Shown here in pieces: positions 43,366 through 51,937 of a DNA stretch of 59,799 nt. The translations under genes and the position numbers were made by a program. The stretch spans positions 1 through 59,799 of the forward strand of contig JAZLBZ010000021.1 of the NCBI GenBank assembly GCA_045613945.1. Reading direction: 5' to 3'. Every line of letters begins with the position of its first letter. Positions within the stretch are counted from its first letter, which is position 1. The notes beneath the pieces are model-generated. The model searched no databases. It was not told the DNA's origin and was given only the letters and a program-made list of their open reading frames with translations. The stretch is from HGM04593 sp045613945 (GTDB lineage: Bacteria; Bacteroidota; Bacteroidia; Bacteroidales; Bacteroidaceae).

Positions 43366-43840
43366 TATTTGCTGCGTTTATTACTTGATTTAAAAGTTCT
43401 TCTTCACTCCAATTGTTGATAATTGCTTGGTTGCCTAAATGATATCCAACGGAATTGTTGTGCAAATCCATTGTCTTGGCTTCGTTATTCGGAATATTCT
43501 CGTGAGCATCTCCAAATTCTTTTGCACGGGATGAATTTAATCCTGCATCCTTTTGGTTTAGTGCACACCAATAACAATGCCTTACGGCATCGCCATATCC
43601 GTTTTTCGTTCCTTCTAATTCTCTTCCAATTCTTTTTGCTTTTTTTGCATTTTTGTTGAACTTATATGCAAGAGTTGGGTGTTTGAATACAAAACTCTTT
43701 TCATCATCGGAGAGGGTGTTGTATGTGTCTTCATAGCCATCTTCTTGCGGTTGAAAGTTTCCTTCATTCCAATTATCATACGCTCTTGCTCTCTCAAAAA
43801 TGTTTGGTATTCTCTGGCCGTTGTTAAAAAAGTTACTCAT
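43340..43840 (-). CDS. DUF6973-like putative toxin 2
   Basis: A 166-residue paralogue of toxin 1. It keeps GYGDAVRHCYWCALNQ, AKEFGDAHE and MDLHNNSVGYHLG, and ends GKLQIGL instead of GTLKIIK. The ATG at 43840 (MSNFFNNG) matches the start of toxin 1 (MANYLNRP). An upstream start at 43927 would add 29 unrelated residues through the promoter and is rejected. The central segment differs most between the two copies (KNGYGD versus TDGYGD neighbourhoods and the preceding helix), consistent with diversification. It overlaps lipoprotein 2 by 26 nt. Confidence 0.7.
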   Translation of the reverse strand: MSNFFNNGQRIPNIFERARAYDNWNEGNFQPQEDGYEDTYNTLSDDEKSFVFKHPTLAYKFNKNAKKAKRIGRELEGTKNGYGDAVRHCYWCALNQKDAGLNSSRAKEFGDAHENIPNNEAKTMDLHNNSVGYHLGNQAIINNWSEEELLNQVINAANNGKLQIGL

Positions 43841-43867
43841 AATTATTGCATTTTTAAAATTACAATG

Positions 43868-43959
43868 CAAAATTATTGTATGGTTTGCGTGGCAAGGTTG
43901 CTGAATTGTCACTTTTATTGTTACCACAAATATATAACGCCCAAAAGGCTTTTGTCAAT
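43868..43959 (-). promoter_or_regulatory. Promoter and conserved leader of toxin unit 2
   Basis: ATTG (43956-43959), 21 bp and TATATTTG (43927-43934) on the minus strand, plus a nearer TAATTTTG (43868-43875). The leader shares the AATTCAGCAACCTTG block with unit 1. Confidence 0.55.
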
Positions 43960-44008
43960 TGTTTATATAAAAACACCCTTCTTTTTTGACATGTTTTAAC
44001 AAAAAAGA

Positions 44009-44039
44009 AAGCAGTCAAACAAAATTTGTCTGACTGCTT
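44009..44039 (-). terminator. Terminator beside the second attachment-like site
   Basis: AAGCAGTCA (44009-44017) and TGACTGCTT (44031-44039) form a perfect 9-bp stem that can extend inward. On the minus strand it is followed by TCTTTTTTG. It likely ends the HEPN/DUF262 transcript. The gap 43960-44225 otherwise holds only the att-like site below. Confidence 0.8.
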
Positions 44040-44088
44040 GTACTGAATTTCAATTATTTATGCGATTTAATCGCTAGGAAATTAATTA

Positions 44089-44108
44089 CTACTCCTCTTC
44101 TTCAAAGA
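44089..44108 (-). repeat. Attachment-like site 2 (diverged DUF2795 3' end)
   Basis: Sixteen of 20 positions match the central part of the 24-bp repeat. Read on the minus strand it encodes LFEEEE followed by TAG, like a DUF2795 C-terminus. As at site 1, TTGATAATCAAT follows (44121-44132) and a terminator lies about 50 bp beyond. Confidence 0.55.
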
Positions 44109-44225
44109 GTTATATCTCATTTGATAATCAATTAATTATATTTCAAAGACTGTTTTTTAGCCAAACAAACTATACCATCTGAGGCTATCAAAGGTAAAGA
44201 AATAGTTTTCTCGACAAACATTGAT

Positions 44226-44891
44226 TTATATCTGAAGATATTCTTTATCATACATATATTTTGTAAAACAACTAATTAAATAGGAACAATAACGGCTTAT
44301 GGAATCATATAGGTTATTCAATTCCGTTATGCTAGTTGCTCCTCCAATCACAGAAGCCCTCTCTCTCCCATGAGCTATTGCCATTCTTCCATTTGCCAAA
44401 GTAAGCAAATCTGAATTTACCGACTCAAAATCAGGTTCAAACATTGGAGATTTTAGTCCAAAGGTGTCCCATACCCTTTGTAATTGAGTTTCTTTTATAT
44501 TCCCATTTGAAGAAGGAAATAATTTATCGCTAATATGTTGCACCATTTCACTTTTGGTAAAATGTACAAAAAGCTTATATCTGTTCTCCCATTTTTTATT
44601 TGTTCCAGCTGTCTCAATTCTGTCACAATCTGAATTGTATATCAATCCCCACAAAGTAGGCAATACATCATACAACTTCAAAGATTCATTATTCAGCAAC
44701 TCAATAGTACGAAACACACAATGAGTTATCGTATACTCCAAAGCTCCATAAAGCAAAACATAAACACTGCCCATCAAAATTCTATCATTGTAATGGTCGC
44801 CCAATTTTAAATTTGTGTCATTACAAATATTGATGAGTTCCTTGGCTTCAATTAGCCGTTGAATAGAATCATTATTGACAGCACTAAACAT
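44226..44891 (-). CDS. MAE_28990/MAE_18760-type HEPN protein (putative RNase)
   Basis: A 221-residue all-helical protein. It shows the pattern of MAE_28990/MAE_18760-type HEPN domains: an N-terminal helix (RLIEAKELINICNDTNLKLGD), YVLLYGALEYTITHCVF, and the RNase signature RMAIAHG, an R-x4-H motif, near residue 170. HEPN proteins of this kind are predicted endoribonucleases in toxin-antitoxin and anti-phage loci. Its start overlaps the stop of the DUF262 gene by 8 nt, so the two are coupled. It lies in the AT-rich island. Confidence 0.75.
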   Translation of the reverse strand: MFSAVNNDSIQRLIEAKELINICNDTNLKLGDHYNDRILMGSVYVLLYGALEYTITHCVFRTIELLNNESLKLYDVLPTLWGLIYNSDCDRIETAGTNKKWENRYKLFVHFTKSEMVQHISDKLFPSSNGNIKETQLQRVWDTFGLKSPMFEPDFESVNSDLLTLANGRMAIAHGRERASVIGGATSITELNNLYDSISRYCSYLISCFTKYMYDKEYLQI

Positions 44892-45936
44892 TTGGCATGG
44901 AGAATTTTTCCTTCGTATATTGAATTCTATTGTCTATCATGGAGCGTGAATTCGTTGCGCCAGTTACCAACCGATTAAACTCTGGATTTACTGCCCACTC
45001 ATAAAAACCATCCAAATTAATATGTTCTTGTCCGCTTAATAAAGCCTCTGCAGCTCCTACTGTTACTGCCTCCCAAAAAACTGTTGAAGAATTCTTTCTT
45101 CCAGCAATTTTTACAATACCATGTTGCAGCCCTGACAATTCATCAAAAACTTTATTAAATATAGCCTCATATTCTCTTTCGTTATAATTTGTGGCAGCCC
45201 TCTTCATAAACTTGTTCAAAAAATCTCTAACATTGTGTTCAAATAAATCACGACCATATAGATAAGCAAAAAACCTCAAAACAAGTTCTTCATACGTTCC
45301 ATCTTCAAAAGCACTTTTTGGTTTCATCGTTAAACGACGTAATCTTTCATCTTCTGATAATCTTTTAAGAAAATTATTAAAGCTACCCTTAAATACACAA
45401 TTTCTTATTTCTTGGTCTGTTAATGATATTCCACCAGTATTAAGTCTTTGGAACAAATCAAACCTAACCTGATAATCACTCTTATCACTTAAAGTGATTA
45501 CTTTAATTGGCTTTAACAAAAAATCCAACTTCAATGCTGCGGGAATTTCCATTATTGTTTTTCCATTCATTTCTGTTAATTTTCCCAAGCCCTTCAGTCT
45601 TAAATAGTCATCTCGTCCAACTTCACGACGTGCATTAGAATCTAAATCAGCGACAAATCTTACTATTGAGCTAAGTCTTTGTAAACCATCTATAACCTCC
45701 CATGTAGCATTGCTATTTGTTGCCATAAACAATGATGGAACTGGTATTCCAAGAAATATTGATTCTATAAGCATTGATTGATGCTCATCATCCCATCTGA
45801 ACTTTCGCTGGTACTCTGGAGATATATTAATAATTCCATCATTAATCATGGACACTAACTCCTTGACAGAAAAATCATACGTTTTGAAATCCACAAGTCG
45901 CTTCTGTTCACTCAACTGTACTGAAATATCGGCCAT
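44884..45936 (-). CDS. DUF262 (ParB/Srx-fold) domain protein
   Basis: A 350-residue protein with an N-terminal DUF262 domain. The segment ISPEYQRKFRWDDEHQSMLIESIFLGIPVPSLF is typical, and WEVIDGLQRLSSI is the DGQQR-type nucleotide-binding motif with Leu in the third position. The C-terminal half is helical. DUF262 proteins act in GmrSD-type modification-dependent restriction or as partners of HEPN nucleases. Here it precedes and overlaps such a HEPN gene, so the pair probably works as one defence or addiction module. A promoter-like TACCTTTG lies upstream at 46003-46010. Confidence 0.85.
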   Translation of the reverse strand: MADISVQLSEQKRLVDFKTYDFSVKELVSMINDGIINISPEYQRKFRWDDEHQSMLIESIFLGIPVPSLFMATNSNATWEVIDGLQRLSSIVRFVADLDSNARREVGRDDYLRLKGLGKLTEMNGKTIMEIPAALKLDFLLKPIKVITLSDKSDYQVRFDLFQRLNTGGISLTDQEIRNCVFKGSFNNFLKRLSEDERLRRLTMKPKSAFEDGTYEELVLRFFAYLYGRDLFEHNVRDFLNKFMKRAATNYNEREYEAIFNKVFDELSGLQHGIVKIAGRKNSSTVFWEAVTVGAAEALLSGQEHINLDGFYEWAVNPEFNRLVTGATNSRSMIDNRIQYTKEKFSMPNV

Positions 45937-46002
45937 ATTATAATTTGTTTAAACTTTTTATCAATGATATTTGATTTCTCAAAACATTTTCAATCTCTTC
46001 CA

Positions 46003-46031
46003 CAAAGGTAGACATAAATTCCTAATAACAA
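46003..46031 (-). promoter_or_regulatory. Candidate promoter of the DUF262/HEPN pair
   Basis: TACCTTTG on the minus strand (46003-46010) is a full TAnnTTTG match. An ATTG lies about 18 bp upstream (46029-46032). It is 67 bp before the ATG at 45936. The rest of the gap 45937-46253 shows no gene. Confidence 0.5.
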
Positions 46032-46253
46032 TCCCATTTCTATTTATCTAATTTGCTATTTTGCGAATGTTATCTATATATGCAACTTTGATATATTCTT
46101 GCATCTCGGTAACGACATTTTATAAGAGATACGATTTGAATGTTCGTTTCCGTTTGAATTTGCACCTTATAAATGGGTAAAGAGCGAACAACATCCAAGG
46201 AGTTACACCTCACAGCTCAGCCCTTCCATTAGCACCAATAACTATATCACTTT

Positions 46254-46279
46254 AAAGTGACTAAGTAAAGTGACTAAGT
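46254..46279. repeat. Tandem 13-bp repeat at the 3' end of the AlbA/ATPase gene
   Basis: AAAGTGACTAAGT occurs twice without a gap (46254-46266, 46267-46279) and overlaps the gene's stop codon. Its core recurs inverted as ACTTAGTCAC inside the same gene at 46477-46486 and 46489-46498. Confidence 0.75.
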
Positions 46280-47716
46280 CAAAGCTCGTTTGTATTTCTG
46301 GCTTCGGCTATTAGGTTTCTCAGGAATAGTCATAACCAAGAACCCTCCTTCAATTAGAGGATCAACATAACGATGCTTCACATTATATCTATGTTTAAGT
46401 CCAAGATGTACCATAATTTCAGTCATACTTCGAGGAGTAGAACAAAAATCAATTATATCATTAAGTGTGTCACTTAACTTAGTCACTGACTTAGTCACAT
46501 TATTCTCATCAGTGACCAAGTTAAGTGATAAAGAAGGTCTCACAACAACTTCAAAAGCTGTAATCTTTTCTACATTGAATACAGGTTCAGGATTACCATT
46601 CTCTTGCAACAAGTTCTTTACACGTTGAATTCCACGATTGAACATGTTAACGTACTTCAACCCACGCATGGCTTCTGCAACAATAGGATTACGATAATCA
46701 TTTACCGTTGGGAAGTTCTCAGGACGAGCTTCTCCATAGAGACCTCCAGCATTAAGAATTTCTATACGATCTTCATATTGATATAGTCGTATTGGCATAT
46801 TGGACTGGTAATCTCTGTGCATACAAGCATTCATCAATAACTCTCTAAGAGCTAAATCTGGGTAGTTCAACACATTCTTTTCACGCAGCATGCTAATAGG
46901 CATAGGCCGAGAAGTCACGACCGCATCCCTAACAAAGTTTTCCAATTGTGGCAGCATCTTACTAAGGCTTCCTTTAATCTGTCGTTCATTAACAATTTCG
47001 CTACCACGGTCTTTGCCTGCGAAATGAACATATTGCACATAGCAACCATGCATGTAATACTGTGGATCTTTACCAAAAAGAATCATTGCTGCATTCGTAG
47101 GACATTCATGTGCAAGGTCGTACAAATGGATTGCCGCCAACTGTTCCTTGATATCACGAGTATCGTTAGCCAACACTTCGTCATCAATTATCTGAGGAAG
47201 ATATTCTCTTTTGATAAAGTCTGTATCAATATCTTTGATGGTTGCGCCAAAACAAGGTGTGGCATCAAATGTTGCCATATAGGATGTTCTGCGTTCAAGC
47301 AATATTCGTTCTTCCGCTTCACTGGCAATATCTCTGCGAGGACCAATGCGAATAAAAGTCCTACCACGATATCGTACAGGAGGGACCAATGACGGTGATA
47401 CTTCTGCAACTAGCAAATCTCCATCCTCATATTCAAATCTTTCAACCGACATAATAGGAAGAGGTAATATATTACCATTTGAACGTATGGCTGAAATCTT
47501 TTTTAGTAAATCATCATCTACTTTTAGTCCCGATAAAATACCATTATCGTATGCACCAAGAATCAGATACCCATTCTTTTTAGAATTGGGCAAATCATTT
47601 GAGAAGGCACATATAGCTTCCTGGAATTTATCCATATCTCCAGTAGATGTAGTACGCTCAATTCTATATGTTTCTGTGCTCCTCAACAGCTCACGTACTT
47701 CTTCTTTTGATATCAT
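46274..47716 (-). CDS. AlbA_2 / HATPase_c_4 protein with winged-helix C-terminus
   Basis: A 480-residue protein. The N-terminal AlbA_2 (Schlafen-like) domain begins with the ERTTSTGDMDKFQEAICAFSND segment and GYLILGAYDNG. A GHKL-type ATPase-like region follows (LRELLMNACMHRDYQ, IEILNAGGL). A winged-helix segment forms the C-terminus (MTEIMVHLGLKHRYNVKHRYVDPLIEGGF). Such proteins are usually annotated as ATP-binding or RecG-like regulators near defence genes. It is last in the restriction operon, 17 nt after the helicase. A regulatory or accessory role in that operon is probable but unproven. Confidence 0.85.
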   Translation of the reverse strand: MISKEEVRELLRSTETYRIERTTSTGDMDKFQEAICAFSNDLPNSKKNGYLILGAYDNGILSGLKVDDDLLKKISAIRSNGNILPLPIMSVERFEYEDGDLLVAEVSPSLVPPVRYRGRTFIRIGPRRDIASEAEERILLERRTSYMATFDATPCFGATIKDIDTDFIKREYLPQIIDDEVLANDTRDIKEQLAAIHLYDLAHECPTNAAMILFGKDPQYYMHGCYVQYVHFAGKDRGSEIVNERQIKGSLSKMLPQLENFVRDAVVTSRPMPISMLREKNVLNYPDLALRELLMNACMHRDYQSNMPIRLYQYEDRIEILNAGGLYGEARPENFPTVNDYRNPIVAEAMRGLKYVNMFNRGIQRVKNLLQENGNPEPVFNVEKITAFEVVVRPSLSLNLVTDENNVTKSVTKLSDTLNDIIDFCSTPRSMTEIMVHLGLKHRYNVKHRYVDPLIEGGFLVMTIPEKPNSRSQKYKRALT

Positions 47717-47733
47717 ATTTAGATTCTAAGTAT

Positions 47734-50622
47734 TTATATTACGCTAAATATCATTAACATTACAAATGCTTCAGTATATTTAGCAAATAAATTTTTCTTA
47801 TCAATTTTCTCAATGTCTTTATCTGCAGAAAGGAGTTTTTCAATATCTTTCGCAGTAGCATCTGATTTTAAACAAATATTACCATTCTTTATTTGTATTA
47901 TTTCGTCAAACAAAGACAAATGATTACGAAAATACAAAAATTGATTCTTTACTGTTGTTGCTTTCGCTCCCCAAATATCTGTTTCTGTTAATGAAGTGGC
48001 ATAATGCTTATTAAGAACCTGCAAAATTTGAGGCTGATTAGCAATGCTAATTGCCTCTAATTTTGGATAATTCTTTCTCAAATACTTAATATCATCAATT
48101 GCCGTTAGAATTGATTCTTGTGTACTATCGTACATTGGATATATACAAAATGCAAACTCATTAAAGGTCAATGGTTCCGTTGAGTCAAGCCCCTTAAGAA
48201 TTTCCAAACAAGCCCTGTAGGGGAAAAGCGTTCTTTCGCTCTTTTGTTCTTCTAAGGTATGAGAATATCGGAGCATTTGCTTCTTGAACAGATCTCGTGA
48301 TTTAATTCTCCCATCAAGATAATATTCTCCTAATGGAGTTAGTTTGTAATTCTTACCATCTTTTTCTGTAAGGCCTAATCTAAAAGTATGACTAACATTA
48401 TTGTGATTTACCTTTAATTCTGTTCCTGGTAAAATGTTTTTGCCTTGTCTCTTAAATATGTCGATGGTAGGATCCACAAGGTTATTCATGAAAGATTCGA
48501 ATGAGAAATCACCAATAGTCTTGAAAATTCGTGAATGTCCTGTTTTCCTCTCACCTTTTCCAAATACCGTTTTCTTTTGACTATGTATTGGATTCGCGTT
48601 AACTGTTGCAATTTGAACATATAATTCTTCTGAGAATTGCTGAATATCAACACCCTCTATCTGAATTGATATAGGCGTGCTGTCTTCTGGTGTTCTACCA
48701 ATTTTTCCAGTTTTGACATATTCACTATTTAGACGTTCGATCCAATCTTCAAGACGATTATCTTGATCTCTCAAGGCTTGAATAATATTATATACAATTT
48801 CAAAGTCTTCTGAATGAAGTATGTCTTCTGCAACAGATGATTCTGGTATTAATATTGGAATTATGAAATATGCTGTTTTATCTACGCCTTTCTTTGTTCT
48901 AAGAGCACGTCCACAAGCTTGTACAATATCAACAAGCGATTTCTTTCTATCAATAAAATAAACACTATCAATAATAGGTACATCCACTCCCTCTGTAAGG
49001 CATTTTGCATTGGAAATTATAGAAAATTCAGATTCCTTAAATTTTTCAAGTATTTGAGTTCTTACACCTGAATCAATTTGACAGTTAATATTGTCAATAT
49101 AAAGATTTGAGTTATCTATATTTTGATTGAATTCTCTTATAACACTTGAAAGTGATATTTCTTCTCCACCCTCCGATACAAAATTTTTCGCTCTCTGGAT
49201 AGACGAATGAAAAGAAATAGTTTTTTTAATTGAAAATTCTCTCATGGCCTTTGCCAAAAGAATTTTTGAATACAAATTTTCTGCAGATTGGACCTTTGAA
49301 TTTTCATCCAAATCCTCAACTTTAAGGTGCTTGTTTTCTGCAATATAATTGTAAACTTCACTTTCTTTTACTCCTGCTACAATTATTTTGTAATCTGAGA
49401 TAGTCTTATCCTTAATAGCATCACCAAAGTTGTACTTTGAAAACAATGGCCCATAAACATTCTCATCGTCCATAGAAAAAATAACTTTCCCGCTTTCTTC
49501 GGCATTTCTTTTCAATAGCGGTCTAACCATTCTTTCGGTTGCAGTCATGAAAAGTCTCTTCTTTGAACGTATAAACTGATCTTCAAGAGCTAATGAAAAG
49601 TTGGAACGCAAGCCCGCAGTTCGATGCGCTTCATCGCATATTATCAAATCAAATGTATCTTTTGCTGCATTTTGTGCTTCAGATATTTTATCAGCAGATT
49701 GGTACGTTGAGAATATGTAACGAACTTTACCTTTTGTACTATCTAAGAAACTTGTTATTTCTTCAATATCTGTCGTAACAGGAACTCCTAATTGTGAAAC
49801 GGTTATGTCGGCTTCATCATCAGAGATGTTTGATGAGACAGTGTTATCACTGCAAACGCATAAATAAGCGAATGGAACTTTTGCTTGATCGGCCCAAGAT
49901 TCCAATGTCTGTTTTACAAGAGAGATACTAGGAGCAAGAAAAAGAACAGTTTCCGCCTCCATTGCTTCCACAATCCATAAAGATGTTAATGTTTTTCCTG
50001 TTCCACAAGCTGCAATAATCTTTCCCCTATCTTCAACAGAAAAACCAGAAACTACATCATCAATTATTCTTGTTTGATAATTATGTGGTGTATAAAATAC
50101 TTTATTCTTGTCTATTTTCTGGCAGTTTGCAAGAGTGTATAATTGCTCAAAGAATGAGGAATCAAGAGAATCAAAATCTTTAGCCAAGATTTGAAGATTC
50201 TCATTATGTTTATCTGATAAATTACTAACTGAATAAGAATTAGCAACCGTACAACAAAAATCGCAATATCTACCATCAGACCAAAATTTTGTAAGTTCCT
50301 CATATGTCGGTTTAATTCGACCAGAGCGAAATTTACACTGATAGGCTATAGCCTTTCCCTCTTTTGTAATTATAAGACCATCTACACCACTATCTAAATG
50401 CTGTGCATTGCCTAACTTATATTTCTTACGGTATTCATCTGGAATATCCGCTGATGTGTATACCTCCGCAATCTGATACATTTGAGATTTTATGGTGAAA
50501 TACGCAAAAGTAAACTCTTCGAACACATTTCCTCTAGCTTTTGCTGTGGGCAAAGCTTCAATGGCTCTTTCTAATTCTAGCCAATTTTGATAGCGTGATT
50601 TTAACGTATTGGAGTAAATCAT
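47734..50622 (-). CDS. Nuclease-helicase restriction subunit (Mrr-type nuclease plus DEAH helicase)
   Basis: A 962-residue protein. The N-terminal Mrr-like PD-(D/E)xK nuclease has Glu35/36, Asp81 in SGVDGLII and Gln95-x-Lys97 in YQCKF. An SF2 helicase follows, with Walker A AACGTGKT at 204-211, DEAH at 330-333, TATER after it, and a motif VI QACGRALR. A C-terminal region of unknown fold completes it. This is the nuclease-translocase arrangement of helicase-containing restriction enzymes. It lies 6 nt after the methyltransferase gene. The single polypeptide would translocate and cut DNA lacking the partner modification. Confidence 0.88.
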   Translation of the reverse strand: MIYSNTLKSRYQNWLELERAIEALPTAKARGNVFEEFTFAYFTIKSQMYQIAEVYTSADIPDEYRKKYKLGNAQHLDSGVDGLIITKEGKAIAYQCKFRSGRIKPTYEELTKFWSDGRYCDFCCTVANSYSVSNLSDKHNENLQILAKDFDSLDSSFFEQLYTLANCQKIDKNKVFYTPHNYQTRIIDDVVSGFSVEDRGKIIAACGTGKTLTSLWIVEAMEAETVLFLAPSISLVKQTLESWADQAKVPFAYLCVCSDNTVSSNISDDEADITVSQLGVPVTTDIEEITSFLDSTKGKVRYIFSTYQSADKISEAQNAAKDTFDLIICDEAHRTAGLRSNFSLALEDQFIRSKKRLFMTATERMVRPLLKRNAEESGKVIFSMDDENVYGPLFSKYNFGDAIKDKTISDYKIIVAGVKESEVYNYIAENKHLKVEDLDENSKVQSAENLYSKILLAKAMREFSIKKTISFHSSIQRAKNFVSEGGEEISLSSVIREFNQNIDNSNLYIDNINCQIDSGVRTQILEKFKESEFSIISNAKCLTEGVDVPIIDSVYFIDRKKSLVDIVQACGRALRTKKGVDKTAYFIIPILIPESSVAEDILHSEDFEIVYNIIQALRDQDNRLEDWIERLNSEYVKTGKIGRTPEDSTPISIQIEGVDIQQFSEELYVQIATVNANPIHSQKKTVFGKGERKTGHSRIFKTIGDFSFESFMNNLVDPTIDIFKRQGKNILPGTELKVNHNNVSHTFRLGLTEKDGKNYKLTPLGEYYLDGRIKSRDLFKKQMLRYSHTLEEQKSERTLFPYRACLEILKGLDSTEPLTFNEFAFCIYPMYDSTQESILTAIDDIKYLRKNYPKLEAISIANQPQILQVLNKHYATSLTETDIWGAKATTVKNQFLYFRNHLSLFDEIIQIKNGNICLKSDATAKDIEKLLSADKDIEKIDKKNLFAKYTEAFVMLMIFSVI

Positions 50623-50628
50623 ATTCCA

Positions 50629-51930
50629 TTAATTTAATTGAAGTTCTATTACTGATTCTCTCATCAAATTATCATAATCATTCGTAAGAATATGCATCTG
50701 TTGAGACGAGGAACGAATTTTGCGAGCATGATAAATATTACATACTTTAAACCCATATTTTACTGCGATATCAGACAGAAGCAAGTCGGAAGGAACTAAT
50801 ATTCCTTTGTATCCAGAATTTGCGACAACGATATAGCATTTAGCACCTTTGATAAGTACTTTAGAAATATTTCTAATCATTAATTCCATGTCGTCAAAAT
50901 ATCCTCTTATCATATCTGGGATGTGTTTGTTCCAGATGTTAAATGAGGAGATTAATGAAGCTATCACATCTACGTCATGGTTGGTATTTTCGAATTTGTG
51001 GCTAAATTTTGAATTAACGTGTGAGCGCAATGCCATTGACCTGTAAAGTTCAAAATCATCATACGATTTAACAAAGCCTCCAATCCAAAATTCAAGTTTA
51101 TACACCTCGCAATAGTCAAAACAATTTGCATATGGCGGTGAAAACACGCACAACCCAATAGGCAACTCTTGCAATTTTTCTAAATTTTCCTGAGTCATCA
51201 TAGACCCAAAGAAGATCTGATGTTCTACATTCTCATTTGATCGTTTAATATCAGATAACATGTCCGAAACTTTATCTATATATAGTTTAACGATGTCTGG
51301 TACAGGAATATAATTTTTTTTAAACTTTAAGCCATTACCATCTTTGATTTTTAATGAGCACTTATCGATAATTGAAATTAATGCAAGTCTGAATAACGCT
51401 TGTACATATTCCGATTCTATACTTTCAACGAAAAAACGAATTTTTAACAAAGTATCAAGAACGTCTTCAGTAAATGATGTTTGAATTACTTTGCCCATCT
51501 CAATCTCAATTTTTGATGACGGCAGACTAAACCCATTAACAAGTTTCTCTATTAACAGAATTTCGTTGTCAGAATAATAATGTGTTTTTGTTTTGGATGC
51601 CAAAATTGCCATAGGATTGATGTCAAATCCTACGGTTTTATACCCCATATCTATGGATGTTAGATTTGTCGTACCAACACCACAAAATGGGTCCAAAATA
51701 AAATATTCTTTGGACGGGTTCTCTTCATCTATGATATGCCTAACAAGTTTTTCGGAATAACCTTGTTTGTAATCATACCATTTATGCTTGGGAGCGACCA
51801 TGTTGGTCTTAAAATTCACAAGACCTTCATAATAACTACCATCTACCACACTGTATTTAGCAGCAAGCCGTTCAATAATCTGTTGATAACATGGAAGCAT
51901 GCTATTAAAAACTTCTTGATTTGTTATCAT
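50629..51930 (-). CDS. DNA methyltransferase, second of the pair
   Basis: A DNA methyltransferase of about 433 residues from the chosen ATG at 51930. SAM-binding motif I is DPFCGVGTTNL, and the catalytic motif IV is SPPYAN (a S/D-PPY type), placing it among N6-adenine or N4-cytosine methylases. The ATG at 51963 also is in frame but would give a 26-nt overlap with the upstream gene; 51930 starts 7 nt after that stop and is preferred without certainty. It lies between the first methylase and the nuclease-helicase, so it probably protects the host DNA that the helicase subunit tests. Confidence 0.85.
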   Translation of the reverse strand: MITNQEVFNSMLPCYQQIIERLAAKYSVVDGSYYEGLVNFKTNMVAPKHKWYDYKQGYSEKLVRHIIDEENPSKEYFILDPFCGVGTTNLTSIDMGYKTVGFDINPMAILASKTKTHYYSDNEILLIEKLVNGFSLPSSKIEIEMGKVIQTSFTEDVLDTLLKIRFFVESIESEYVQALFRLALISIIDKCSLKIKDGNGLKFKKNYIPVPDIVKLYIDKVSDMLSDIKRSNENVEHQIFFGSMMTQENLEKLQELPIGLCVFSPPYANCFDYCEVYKLEFWIGGFVKSYDDFELYRSMALRSHVNSKFSHKFENTNHDVDVIASLISSFNIWNKHIPDMIRGYFDDMELMIRNISKVLIKGAKCYIVVANSGYKGILVPSDLLLSDIAVKYGFKVCNIYHARKIRSSSQQMHILTNDYDNLMRESVIELQLN

Positions 51931-51937
51931 TTTAGAT

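Noticed and set aside
46254..46279. Tandem 13-bp repeats as plasmid iterons or an origin
   Set aside because: Only two copies, no replication initiator gene nearby, and they overlap a coding 3' end.
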